Below are positions 1 through 9,868 of a stretch of 64,000 nucleotides of DNA, one piece after another. The notes below the pieces were generated by a model that saw only the letters and a program-made list of their open reading frames with translations, had not been told where the DNA came from and searched no databases. This DNA comes from Trichomonas vaginalis G3 (Eukaryota > Parabasalia > Trichomonadida > Trichomonadidae). Numbering within the stretch: position 1 is the stretch's first letter; each line of letters opens with the position of its first letter. A program made the position numbers and the translations under genes. The stretch covers positions 22,849,585-22,913,584 of the forward strand of contig NC_067205.1 of NCBI RefSeq assembly GCF_026262505.1, read 5' to 3'.

Positions 1-477
1 TCATCCTCTCCATATACGTTTCATAATAAAATAGTTGATGCGGTAATGAGAACTCTTAGAGATGCGTTAGGGGTTAACGGTCAGATATACTGGGATGGAA
101 ATCATGACTCCATCATACAGCAGTTAGTATATTATTACAATAATACATGGCATAGAACTATAAACATGAAACCGGTGGAAATGAAAAATGATATTTCAAA
201 AGAATGGGAATATATTAGAAAGCAAATGGAAAAGTTAAATGATGTTAAACGTGAACAAATTAATTCGGGGCTCATGAATTTTAAACAAGGAAATAAAGTT
301 TTAATTCATCTCGATTATGGAAAAACTGATAAATCAATGACAAAAAGAAGACGAAGATTTGACACAATAGCTGAATTTGTTAGATATATTAACGGCAATG
401 CATTAGTTGAAGTTGACAATAAATTAATAGAAATTCCGATTTATTTTATTACTCCATTATATTTAAACAATATTTAA
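1..477 (+). CDS. Retroviral-type integrase, C-terminal part (cut by window edge)
   Basis: The frame is open at the first base, so the gene starts to the left of the window. The first residues (SSSPYTFHNKIVDAVMRTLRD) resemble the end of the catalytic rve core in Trichomonas Mavericks, where a HNxxxxxxxRTLRD-like stretch precedes the final helix. The part after about residue 90 is basic and ends in a small beta-rich domain, as in integrase C-terminal SH3/chromo-like domains. The equivalent gene of element B at 40034-41118 has the same RTLRDLN-like stretch. The enzyme would join element ends to target DNA. The fragment is too short to see the first two catalytic residues. Confidence 0.75.
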   Translation, partial: SSSPYTFHNKIVDAVMRTLRDALGVNGQIYWDGNHDSIIQQLVYYYNNTWHRTINMKPVEMKNDISKEWEYIRKQMEKLNDVKREQINSGLMNFKQGNKVLIHLDYGKTDKSMTKRRRRFDTIAEFVRYINGNALVEVDNKLIEIPIYFITPLYLNNI

Positions 478-496
478 TTTTTTTATTTCGTAAGAA

Positions 497-784
497 ATGA
501 GTGACAACGAAGCAGCCAAGAGTCCAGACGATGAATATAAAAAGAAACTAAACAGAATTAAATCAAAAATATGCTATTACAAAAAGAAGCCACAATGCGG
601 TGGGGTTGATGCCCATAAAACTAAAGTAATTGAAAACGATGAAGAAATAATCGAAAAATTAGAAACTTACCGTTCAATCCTTAAACTGAGTGAAGCAAAA
701 ATAAAAGAATTTAATAGAATAAATAAATTGATTGGAAGAGATGAATTTAATAAAGATGAATTTTTAAACTCAATCCAAATTTAA
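497..784 (+). CDS. Small basic coiled-coil protein, unknown function
   Basis: This 95-residue lysine- and glutamate-rich protein starts 20 bases after the integrase stop and probably follows it in one transcription unit. Residues 15-35 are strongly basic (KKKLNRIKSKICYYKKKPQ). The rest reads as charged helix. I do not recognise a family. Its stop codon overlaps that of the opposing small gene at 781-945 in the four bases TTAA. Confidence 0.55.
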   Translation: MSDNEAAKSPDDEYKKKLNRIKSKICYYKKKPQCGGVDAHKTKVIENDEEIIEKLETYRSILKLSEAKIKEFNRINKLIGRDEFNKDEFLNSIQI

Positions 785-945
785 TTTTTATTCCTCTTTG
801 ACAACATCTCTCTTTCCATCATTACTGCATAACCACATTTTCTCAATTTTAGTGGTTTGTTATTTTTAACATGTTCTTGCATCATTTTTATCATTTCCTC
901 CCTTGTTATGATTCGTGGTAAATTTTGAGCTTGTGGGGTATTCAT
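781..945 (-). CDS. Very small charged protein (54 aa), unknown
   Basis: A short frame begins at the ATG complementary to 943-945 (MNTPQAQNLPRIITREEM) and ends in the stop shared with the gene at 497-784. It fills an otherwise empty convergent slot, has no low-complexity bias, and ends in a basic tail. The overlapping TTAA stop arrangement recurs elsewhere in the same elements, which supports it as a real gene. No family is recognised. Confidence 0.45.
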   Translation of the reverse strand: MNTPQAQNLPRIITREEMIKMMQEHVKNNKPLKLRKCGYAVMMEREMLSKRNKN

Positions 946-990
946 TTATGATAAAAATAAAAATTTAAATTATGCCGTTCTAAAGTTTGT

Positions 991-1755
991 GACAACATGA
1001 CATTTAGACAACAACACAGGAGGAAGGCAGTTATGAATTATTTTTGAATAACTGAAGGTGCTACCATGTTACCATGTGCTACCAGGTCATTTAACTTCTC
1101 TGAAAAAACGAGACAACATGACATTTAGACAACAACACAGGAGGAAGGCAGTTATGAATTATTTTTGAATAACTGAAGGTGCTACCATGTTACCATGTGC
1201 TACCAGGTCATTTAACTTCTCTGAAAAAACGAGACAACATGACATTTAGACAACAACACAGGAGGAAGGCAGTTATGAATTATTTTTGAATAACTGAAGG
1301 TGCTACCATGTTACCATGTGCTACCAGGTCATTTAACTTCTCTGAAAAAACGAGACAACATGACATTTAGACAACAACACAGGAGGAAGGCAGTTATGAA
1401 TTATTTTTGAATAACTGAAGGTGCTACCATGTTACCATGTGCTACCAGGTCATTTAACTTCTCTGAAAAAACGAGACAACATGACATTTAGACAACAACA
1501 CAGGAGGAAGGCAGTTATGAATTATTTTTGAATAACTGAAGGTGCTACCATGTTACCATGTGCTACCAGGTCATTTAACTTCTCTGAAAAAACGAGACAA
1601 CATGACATTTAGACAACAACACAGGAGGAAGGCAGTTATGAATTATTTTTGAATAACTGAAGGTGCTACCATGTTACCATGTGCTACCAGGTCATTTAAC
1701 TTCTCTGAAAAAATGAGACAACATGACATTTAGACAACAACACAGGAGGAAGGCA
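991..1755 (+). repeat. 121-bp tandem repeat array, 6.3 copies (array A1)
   Basis: Units start at 991, 1112, 1233, 1354, 1475, 1596 and 1717, so the period is exactly 121 bp. The last copy is partial. Copies are almost identical. Each contains GTGCTACCATGTTACCATGTG, with internal direct repeats of TACCATGT, and ACACAGGAGGAAGGCA. The array runs up to the 3' end of the primase-helicase gene. The same unit recurs in inverted orientation at 4311-4914 on the other side of that gene. Confidence 0.97.
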
Positions 1756-1776
1756 AAAATAAATTCCAATCATACT

Positions 1777-4089
1777 TTATAAAGCTTCATTTACAGGTAT
1801 TTCATCGTCAGTAAATGAATCCTCATTATCGTTTGGTTCAACCTGTTTATATAATCCTTTCATTTCTTCTTTCAAAACATAACACCATGTTTGTTTACCG
1901 TCTATTCTTCTATGTTTCCTATCACATTTATCCTTAATGCTCATTTGGAAATTCTTGTCTTTCATGTCTGATGGTTTGCAGAATAGAGCATTTTCACACG
2001 TCATACCTGCACACAATTCATCATAATGTGTATTTATCCATACATCTAAAGGATTTGTTGATAATTCTATTAAATCTTGTTTGGCTTCAGTCATCGGAAT
2101 GATTCGTACATTAAATGATGAAAGGTCATATTGCATAAAATACGTCAGTAAATTATCATAAAATTCCTTTGTGCATGAATCCATTAAATTCTTGAAGTAA
2201 TCAAATTGACCCTTGAATTTACCATTAACTCTTAAAACTACATATCTTCTGTCTCCAACTTCAATTTTGACAGGGTAAACGTTATTAGTTACGAAAATGA
2301 AGTTTGCAACATTCTGAGTAGTTCTTCTGGGTTGATTCTTTTCATTAATTCTAATCTCATTATCCGTAATAATTGATTTCAAAGCGTTGAAGTTTGCGAG
2401 TCTGTCTTCACCTACATTCTTGAGTTCATTAAGTACAAGAAACATTTTATTTTCAACTACTGAGTTGAAATTACCCGTTAGCTCACTTATTTCAGTAATG
2501 TTTTTACATGAATAACCAGCGAGAAGTTCAGAAATAATGTCTGTAAATCTGTTTTTACCTGTTCCCTGAAGTCCTTTCAAAATAATTGCTGTTTCATTCT
2601 TGATTCCAGGATGTTGAATCATTGATGCAATCCAGCCGAGAAGGTATTTATACACTTCATCGTTATTATCACAAATGGCTTCTTTAATGAAATCCATAAA
2701 CATCTCAATTTTTGAGTAATCTACTTTTTCGAGAATGTTGTATTTATAACCTTGAAAGGTTGAGAAAACATCTGGAGAATCAGATTTAAAGCAAACACCC
2801 TTAACAGTTAATGAAGACAATTGATTTAGTAGTACATCCCATGCTGTTGTTGTTTTACCTTCTTCTTTAAATAATTTAATCATTTTGAGTGACTCTTTCA
2901 TGTTTGATTGAAGAACGAATGATATTTGATTCATTTTGTCGTGTATGTTGTAATCTTTCTGAATGAAATATTTGTTTCCACAATCTACAAAACGAATTAC
3001 ACGTGATAAATCCTCAATTACTTCAGAACTGTTTTTATACTGATGATTTTCAGCCTTGCGTCTAATATCTGTTATCAAAAACGAGTCATCAAGTTTGATA
3101 TCAAATGTTATTTTTGGCTTACGTAATAAAGGCAAAACGTATTCATCATAATATTCCTTTTGATAAAGTTTTAGAATCTTCACTAAAACAAATGGAGAAG
3201 TCATTAAATGTGTATATCTACTACGTGCTTTTTCAAAATTACTTTTAGCATTTTCTGTTAAACTGCAGAAGTTATAAACGTTATCGTATGCTTCATTAAT
3301 TAAATGATCCGGTAACGAATTAATTGCTTGAAACAGTGTGAATAATGTAACTTCTTTTTCTAAATTCATGTTTCCACCGTCATTATGTACTTCAAAATCA
3401 CAGATGCCATCAACTATGCTCTGGGCAAGTTTATCGTCAATGTTTACATCTTTGGTTTCATTCATTATACTCTTTATTTCTTCGTTCTTCTGTTCAACTC
3501 TTACCTTAATATTCAAATCATTTAATATATCGTTTACTGTTCTAGTTAATGTTGAATCATAACTTCCACGAATGAATGAGTATGTATTGATTGGTTCTGT
3601 TGCATTCTTGCGAACTCTTGAATCAGCCATAACCACTAATGAACGCTTTGAATCATCCATAGAAGTCATGATATCAATATCATAATCATTGCAGGAATAA
3701 CATTTAATCATTCTGTTCGAAACTGCATAGAAGAAATTAGTGTTGCAATAAATGTGAAGACCTCCTGAAGCTGTTTTAACGATAACATCTTTATCCGAAA
3801 GTTTTGATAAAATATCTTTTCTAACTGTTTCTTTAAGTTCATCATTGTATGATTTATTGATATCAACATCTATAATCGTTAAATTTGATATTTTATTTAC
3901 TAATAAAGCCATACCAGTTTTCCTTCCTCTTCCTCCATCATGTTTGAGGTAGTTATGTAAATCAATCTTGTTTTCACCAATTCTTTCGTTGAGGGTTTTA
4001 GTTTCTGCCACAACTAATTCCTCAGCTAATGAATCAATAACTTTTTCATCAGAAATGATAAAGTTGCCGTTGTTGTTTGTTGCTGTCAT
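1777..4089 (-). CDS. Primase-helicase: AEP-type primase fused to SF3 helicase (D5-like)
   Basis: This 770-residue frame looks whole. The N-terminal part has archaeo-eukaryotic primase/PrimPol signatures: a hydrophobic strand ending in IIDVD near residue 75 and SGGLHIY near residue 108. The C-terminal part is an SF3 helicase: Walker A GLQGTGKN near 507, Walker B FLVLNEL near 550, motif C FIFVTNN near 598, and the arginine-finger-like GDRRYVVLRV after it. Such proteins prime and unwind DNA for replication of viruses, virophages and plasmids. The gene is bounded on both sides by inverted arrays of a 121-bp repeat, and its start lies 32 nt from a 17-bp motif shared with element B. Size and domain order fit the D5/virophage type. 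It is unusual for Polintons, which normally rely on polymerase B. Confidence 0.88.
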   Translation of the reverse strand: MTATNNNGNFIISDEKVIDSLAEELVVAETKTLNERIGENKIDLHNYLKHDGGRGRKTGMALLVNKISNLTIIDVDINKSYNDELKETVRKDILSKLSDKDVIVKTASGGLHIYCNTNFFYAVSNRMIKCYSCNDYDIDIMTSMDDSKRSLVVMADSRVRKNATEPINTYSFIRGSYDSTLTRTVNDILNDLNIKVRVEQKNEEIKSIMNETKDVNIDDKLAQSIVDGICDFEVHNDGGNMNLEKEVTLFTLFQAINSLPDHLINEAYDNVYNFCSLTENAKSNFEKARSRYTHLMTSPFVLVKILKLYQKEYYDEYVLPLLRKPKITFDIKLDDSFLITDIRRKAENHQYKNSSEVIEDLSRVIRFVDCGNKYFIQKDYNIHDKMNQISFVLQSNMKESLKMIKLFKEEGKTTTAWDVLLNQLSSLTVKGVCFKSDSPDVFSTFQGYKYNILEKVDYSKIEMFMDFIKEAICDNNDEVYKYLLGWIASMIQHPGIKNETAIILKGLQGTGKNRFTDIISELLAGYSCKNITEISELTGNFNSVVENKMFLVLNELKNVGEDRLANFNALKSIITDNEIRINEKNQPRRTTQNVANFIFVTNNVYPVKIEVGDRRYVVLRVNGKFKGQFDYFKNLMDSCTKEFYDNLLTYFMQYDLSSFNVRIIPMTEAKQDLIELSTNPLDVWINTHYDELCAGMTCENALFCKPSDMKDKNFQMSIKDKCDRKHRRIDGKQTWCYVLKEEMKGLYKQVEPNDNEDSFTDDEIPVNEAL

Positions 4090-4121
4090 TTATATAGGAA
4101 TAAAAAAATAAAAATAATTTT

Positions 4122-4138
4122 AAAACTAACTTTATTTT
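4122..4138 (-). promoter_or_regulatory. Shared upstream motif AAAATAAAGTTAGTTTT
   Basis: The exact 17-mer (AAAACTAACTTTATTTT on the given strand) lies upstream of the primase-helicase start. The same 17-mer occurs three times in element B, each 36-39 nt upstream of a minus-strand gene start. Constant spacing and orientation in two different elements point to a promoter element. The role is inferred. Confidence 0.6.
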
Positions 4139-4246
4139 TGGGTCATTTACACTCATTCCGATGAAGAAATCATGACAAAACATATACGTTCATTCCGATG
4201 AAGAAATCATGAAAATTCATGAGGTGAGAAATTAGGTGAGAAAAGA

Positions 4247-4260
4247 GGTGAGATCTCACC
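4247..4260. promoter_or_regulatory. 14-bp palindrome GGTGAGATCTCACC
   Basis: This is a perfect palindrome, extended here to AGAGGTGAGATCTCACCTCT, with further GGTGAGAA/TTCACC steps on both sides. It lies between the primase-helicase promoter region and the inverted repeat array. Near-identical copies occur in element B at 28174, 38631, 38810, 39972 and 48958. It could be a replication, regulatory or terminator hairpin. Confidence 0.7.
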
Positions 4261-4310
4261 TCTTCACCTAAAATATATTTTTGGGTCATTTACACTCATT
4301 ACGATGAAGT

Positions 4311-4914
4311 CATAACTGCCTTCCTCCTGTGTTGTTGTCTAAATGTCATGTTGTCTCATTTTTTCAGAGAAGTTAAATGACCTGGTAGCACATGGTAACA
4401 TGGTAGCACCTTCAGTTATTCAAAAATAATTCATAACTGCCTTCCTCCTGTGTTGTTGTCTAAATGTCATGTTGTCTCGTTTTTTCAGAGAAGTTAAATG
4501 ACCTGGTAGCACATGGTAACATGGTAGCACCTTCAGTTATTCAAAAATAATTCATAACTGCCTTCCTCCTGTGTTGTTGTCTAAATGTCATGTTGTCTCA
4601 TTTTTTCAGAGAAGTTAAATGACCTGGTAGCACATGGTAACATGGTAGCACCTTCAGTTATTCAAAAATAATTCATAACTGCCTTCCTCCTGTGTGTTGT
4701 CTAAATGTCATGTTGTCTCATTTTTTCAGAGAAGTTAAATGACCTGGTAGCACATGGTAACATGGTAGCACCTTCAGTTATTCAAAAATAATTCATAACT
4801 GCCTTCCTCCTGTGTTGTTGTCTAAATGTCATGTTGTCTCATTTTTTCAGAGAAGTTAAATGACCTGGTAGCACATGGTAACATGGTAGCACCTTCAGTT
4901 CTTCAAAAATAATT
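4311..4914 (-). repeat. 121-bp tandem repeat array, 5 copies, inverted to the array at 991 (array A2)
   Basis: Units begin at 4311, 4432, 4553, 4674 and 4794. They are the reverse complement of the 991-1755 unit, and one unit is a base shorter. The inner ends of the two arrays stop at nearly the same repeat phase (the AGGAGGAAGGCA side), so the pair forms a long inverted repeat around the primase-helicase gene. Just outside, at about 4940-4960, lies ATTAACGTAAACATT, which also occurs beside the single repeat copy in element B. Confidence 0.95.
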
Positions 4915-5058
4915 AATTATTGAATGACCTGAAACCATTAACGTAATCATTAACGTAAACATTTATTTCTGCAGTTCATTACCTAATTAATTACAGACAT
5001 AAAATATATTTAGTTCATTCGGTAAGCCTAAACCCTTTGGGTCAAGTCTCAAGTGTGT

Positions 5059-6840
5059 TCATTGAACTCTATACCATGCGAATACAGTCATAAATGGTGG
5101 CATGTATTCTTTACTTTGTCCCGTTGTTTGTGTATATCCTGAAACGAAATGTGTATGGTTTCCTTCTCCCTGAGTGTCATCCCAGTAACAATTTATAGCA
5201 AACTTAACGTCGTCTTTAACATCATATCCTTTACCTTTTGTCATTCCTGACCAATCCCAATATCTATGCTTATGCCAACCCGCTTGAGATGTACTTAAAT
5301 CTATGTAATGACTGTGTGCAGGTAAATTTTCACCTGAAATCGTTTTACTTCCCCCTGTTTCCTTTGAAGAGTTTGCACAATACAAAAACCTGTCGACTAT
5401 TTGTTCCCATGCACCAACACCAAACATTACTTGAGGACCTCTTGCATCCATAGATGTATAAATAGAACCTACTGGGTTCATTAAATCAAACATATGAGAT
5501 ATTATAGGATTGTCTCTTTTGAACTTAAGATATAGTGTAACTATTTCAGGTTTCTTCTGGTTGTGTCAGAATATTTTTATAATATAATCTTATGTTTTCA
5601 GGGTAGCTAAAATCTTGACTATAATATTTATTTCTGTCATCTGTATAATAATATACTATTCTCGTTTTTTCTATTGCATTATATCTTTTATATCTATAAT
5701 AATCTAAATATAATGTTAGCTTTTGTTCATCTACATGTGGTGTTCTGTCGTCATCTCCATAGTCATAATAATATGGTGCTGGAGCTGGGTCAGCCAACGT
5801 CATACCTGCCATTTCATAAACTCTTAAATATTTCTTTTGTTCGTCTCCATATAAGTTTAAGTAGCAGTTGTTGTCTAATGGAACTTTAACTTGTGTACCA
5901 TTATTCTTTATATAGCCTACATACATTTCATTGTTATTTTTCGGAATGAGTTTATACCGTATACCATTTTTTAAGGAGTGTACAAACTCCCATCTAAAAT
6001 ATTTGTTTTCTTCATAGATAGAAACATCCCCAACAATAGTTTCAATATTTTTTGTTGTTCCTATCAAACTTTGGTATATTTCATCCACATAAGTTTTATC
6101 TGCCTTCTTATTTAACTCACTATCAACATATTCCTTATCTGCCTTCTTATTTAACTCACTATCAACATATTCCTTATCTGCCTTCTTATTTAACTCACTA
6201 TCAACATATTCCTTATCTACCTTCTTATTTAACTCATCGTTAACATAAGTTTTATCTGCCTTCTTATTTAACTCATCGTTAACATAAGTTTTATCTGCTT
6301 TAAGATCTAAACATCCTGAAACCCATTCTGTATCAGCTTTAACTTTAAAAGTCTCAAATGTCCATTCATGATACCATTCAACCCTTTCTTTAATTTCATT
6401 ATCTTTTTCATCAACATAAACCAAATTTGCCTTCTTATTTAACTCACTATCCACATATGTTTTATCTGCTTTCTTCATTATGTCATTTAGGAAACCTTCT
6501 ATGAATTCCTCATTTAAATTAAATCTTCCAATCTTCAAAACTTTAGGAAATGCATTTAATGCGTAATATCTCTGTTCTTCTGGTGGAATTGATGTTATAT
6601 CATCCGTTATTCCTTTAATTTTTGAATTCATAAATAAAATTTCTTTTATATTTGATATCACTGCACCACCTTGCAAACGAATTCGAAATGGTCATTTTTC
6701 AATACTATCTCCAAATCTCCATATTTCAACCTTTGCGTTTGTTCTGCCGTCTTTGAATTATATGCATATATGGCGTATGTAATGGTCTGAGGGACCTGGG
6801 TGCTTTGTGCCTTAAGTTGTTGTGTTGTTTAATCATTTAT
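5059..6840 (-). pseudogene. Fibre-like gene with repeats and phage tail-collar C-terminus (broken)
   Basis: The upstream part carries at least seven near-perfect 13-residue repeats of the form KADKEYVDSELNK, the pattern of a trimeric fibre shaft. The downstream part has the collar signature NPVGSIYTSM, G-W-QIVDRFLYCA, TGGSK, a histidine-rich HSHY/HKHRY/NHTH region and the ending MPPFMTVFAWY. This is the phage tail collar domain (T4 gp12 type). Element B has a matching gene at 41115-42788. In a virion such a protein would be a spike or receptor-binding fibre. The region appears broken, with about two breaks. Confidence 0.7.
6091..6297 (-). repeat. 39-bp in-frame tandem repeat in fibre gene
   Basis: Five to six units of 39 bp encode KADK(T/E)YV(D/N)(S/D)ELNK. 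The copies differ by a few bases, and the last two (left to right) form a sub-type with V(N)DELN. The array length is likely to vary by slippage. Confidence 0.85.
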
Positions 6841-6912
6841 TATGATTTAAAAATAAATATTTAATCCGTTATCTCATCAGCTATTTTTTCTATTTGAAAT
6901 TGCCATAATATT

Positions 6913-7569
6913 TCATTCAAATTCTAAATCACAATCAAATAGGTCAGTTATTCTAAATTTAATATTTGATAAATCTTTTGAATGAAGAATAAATGAATTC
7001 CCGGATAATTGAAACGGATATGATAAAGAAAATGTGTTTAAGTTGATGGATAAAATGTTTTGTATTGATGGGTAAGAGTTAGGGTCTAATGTTTGATGTG
7101 AAAATCTCATTGGGGTATTAACTTTATCACATTTGATTAAAATGAAATTGGAACCAGTGTCAGAATACAAAACATCCCCAACATCTTTTTCAAAATTTAA
7201 TATCCCCAACAATGAACGAAGATGAGGAGTACAAAATTTAATTTTCAGCGGAAATTTAATAAGGTTATTTATTTCATCAAGTTCAAAAAGTTTATCGGGT
7301 TTTGATTTAAAATTTTCTTCATACCATACGATAAATGATTCATTTAAATAACTTAAAATCATGTTAATATCCCATTTCGCTATCACATTATTTATATACA
7401 TATCATACGTTTTTTCATGGTCATCTTTAATAAATGATATATAATCTGAAGGGTCTAAAAGAATGGGATTAAATTTACCACTCACAGAAACGAGAGTAAC
7501 ATTATAAATTCCGCTAACTGTTAAATTTAATTCACAACTATTATTCGAAATAATATTGATAATTGACAT
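6913..7569 (-). CDS. Unknown element A protein, 218 aa
   Basis: This is a whole frame of 218 residues, rich in hydrophobic beta-type stretches (for example NSCELNLTVSGIYNVTLVSVS at the N-terminus), with no recognised motif. The frame starts opposite the start region of the plus-strand gene at 7589, so the two are divergent and share a very short promoter gap. The size and beta content would suit a minor structural protein, but this is only a guess. Confidence 0.5.
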   Translation of the reverse strand: MSIINIISNNSCELNLTVSGIYNVTLVSVSGKFNPILLDPSDYISFIKDDHEKTYDMYINNVIAKWDINMILSYLNESFIVWYEENFKSKPDKLFELDEINNLIKFPLKIKFCTPHLRSLLGILNFEKDVGDVLYSDTGSNFILIKCDKVNTPMRFSHQTLDPNSYPSIQNILSINLNTFSLSYPFQLSGNSFILHSKDLSNIKFRITDLFDCDLEFE

Positions 7570-7588
7570 TTTTATTACGATTAAAAAT

Positions 7589-8067
7589 ATGGTAAAGCGT
7601 TATTTTCCAGTGATAAATAAAACTAGAATAAGATTACCTCAAGAATTCATAAATTCAACGAATAAGAAATTCATTCATGTTATAAATTTTAGTGTTTTCA
7701 GAAAATATGAGTCAATGTCATATTCATCAACAGGTTATATTTCACTTCATTCAAATTTAGTTCAATCAAACCCATATAATGACCATTTCATAAGATTTTC
7801 AGATGGTATTAAAAATGTAATTGATAGATTAAAATATGAACAGATTGACAATATCGAATTTTTGGAATTTTGGTTTAAATATCCGATGGAAAAAAGATTG
7901 AAGTTAAAGATAAAGCTGATACTATAACAAAAACAATTACAATGACCGATCCGGATAGTGGGGAACAAAAAGAAATAAAACAAACGATAGAAACTGGTGA
8001 AAGGTCAATTATTATTGATTATGATTCAAAGGATTATTATTCGATAATGTTAATGCTTGAATATTAA
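7589..8067 (+). pseudogene. Unknown element A gene (broken)
   Basis: The gene begins MVKRYFPVINKTRIRLPQEF, just after a short AT-rich divergent promoter gap. No family is recognised. It appears broken about once. Its end overlaps the end of the opposing gene at 8064-8405 within TTAA (8064-8067). Confidence 0.45.
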
Positions 8068-8405
8068 ATAGCCTTAACAAAGAATTTTTCAAGTGATATT
8101 TTATATTCATCAACTATTTTATTGTATATGTTATTATAAGTTAAATGTAGTTCAGTTGTTGCTCCGTTCTTTGATATCTTAATTGTGCTAATATCCTTTA
8201 TAGGATTTATTTTTGCAACTGTTCCGCAGCATGAAACCTCATCATCTATGAAAAATTGAATCTTAACGTCTGAATCTTGAACATCACAAAGAATGGCGAT
8301 AATGTGAATTAATGATTCATAAGGTAAAATAATTAAACCAGATTGGTCAATTAAATTTATTATTGAATCATAATTATTAATTATTATATCACGGTAAATT
8401 TTCAT
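8064..8405 (-). CDS. Unknown element A protein, 113 aa
   Basis: This short whole frame has several isoleucine-rich stretches (IIINNYDSIINLIDQSGLII near the start) and one CCGTV motif. There is no recognised domain. It ends against the gene at 7589-8067 and is followed upstream by the gene at 8423-8761 with a 17-base gap, suggesting co-expression of the two minus-strand genes. Confidence 0.45.
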   Translation of the reverse strand: MKIYRDIIINNYDSIINLIDQSGLIILPYESLIHIIAILCDVQDSDVKIQFFIDDEVSCCGTVAKINPIKDISTIKISKNGATTELHLTYNNIYNKIVDEYKISLEKFFVKAI

Positions 8406-8422
8406 TAATTCAGAATTAATGT

Positions 8423-8761
8423 CTACTTTATATGGCGCATTGCGACTGGAATCGTAGATTCCTGGGTTCTCGATGTTTGATGAAAGAGGTGGGGGTATGT
8501 TGGATAAGTGGGAATTTCAACGGGTTCTTTACCGGGTTCAGATAAAATGATTGGGTCTTCATCTTCTTTATTTTGCTCCTCCTCTTTCTTTGGTAAGTCA
8601 CGAGTTAATAAATTGGACTGTGTTGCTGACCTTGTTAATTCAGGACTAACATTAACTTTAACATTTTGAATAATTCGTGATTTATCATCATTTACGTTAT
8701 AACCAACCGTAATCTCTGCTTTTGCGTTTGTGTTCTTTTGACTTGTGAAACGTCTTCTCAT
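8423..8761 (-). CDS. Unknown proline- and glutamate-rich protein, 112 aa
   Basis: A basic N-terminus (MRRRFTSQKNTNAK) is followed by a KKEEEQNKEDEDP acidic stretch and a proline-rich segment. It is probably largely disordered. The RRRF start could contact nucleic acid, as in small core proteins, but no family is recognised. Confidence 0.4.
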   Translation of the reverse strand: MRRRFTSQKNTNAKAEITVGYNVNDDKSRIIQNVKVNVSPELTRSATQSNLLTRDLPKKEEEQNKEDEDPIILSEPGKEPVEIPTYPTYPHLFHQTSRTQESTIPVAMRHIK

Positions 8762-8871
8762 TTATAATTGAATAAAAAAAAGAAAAATATATTTAAAGTT
8801 TTATTTAGTTGTTACGGTAATATCCCAAGGTTCATCCTTGTTTGCTTATACTTTCTTTGTAACTGCACCAA

Positions 8872-9740
8872 TTATGTTATTGATATGCTTTGAGTTTCTT
8901 CCAGTCTTATTTTATCATTTACAATATCTTTAATCATTTCATTACATGCATTCTTAAAACCATCTGATTTTTCTAATTTACGTCTATCACTTTCTTTAAT
9001 TAAATCAAAGTTATAACCTTGTTGAGAATAAAGTGGTTTCTTTATCAATTCCTTGAACGCTTCTGAAAGTGAAGATGAAGAAATTCTTGCCACTTGAATT
9101 GGTTTAAATTCTGCTTTCATTGCTTCTTTCTGTTCATTGAACACTGGATCGAATAAAGCAACTTTAAAGAATTTCTTAGCTGGAATTTCAGGTCTCAAAT
9201 TTGCATATTGACCATCAAACTGTTAAATATCGTGGTAATCCATGGTCCTTCTTCAATAGCGTTTAATTCTTCATTGAAATAAGAATATGGATTATGACGG
9301 TATGAAAGAATTGGTCCATCTTTACTGTCTCCGATTTGTTGTTTAACAGCTTTTCCATTTCATCAAAATTTCATAGGATAACGTTCATTATATGCTTTAC
9401 GTTTAGGATAAATCAGATATAGTTAATTTTATAACCATTTATGACTTTAATATTACCTTGACCATCAGTAACGAAAACTTCATTTATACCATCAGGCTTT
9501 CCATTTGGTCCTGTAATGTCTGCTTCATGTGCTTTCCAATTTGGTCCATGACGTTTGGCATATGCTTGAGCTTCTGGAATGTTAAAACGTTTCTCTCATT
9601 TGTTTAACATCCTTTTGAAGATCGGCACAATGTGGACTAATTCTTTCATTCCGTCTGGAACTTTCATAGTTCTATTATATGCACCCTTTTGTTTGTCCCT
9701 TGTTTTTATGGAACCTGTAGAAGATTTGCAATTTCTGTCA
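8872..9740 (-). pseudogene. Unknown element A gene (broken)
   Basis: Coding-like sequence with several frames open in turn extends over about 870 bases. The longest piece has a charged C-terminal helix region. No family is recognised. There are several breaks. Confidence 0.4.
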
Positions 9741-9868
9741 TGTTTTAATTATAAATAAAAAATAAAATTAATTATAAAAAGTTAATCAAATTTAATGGAA
9801 CCTTTATTTAAATTCAACTATTATTTTTCCATGTTCTCCCTAATTGTTGATATTGTGTGTAAAGTTCA

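Noticed and set aside
991-1755. CRISPR-like array
   Set aside because: The repeats are 121 bp head to tail with no unique spacers, in a eukaryotic virus-like element. This is a plain tandem array.
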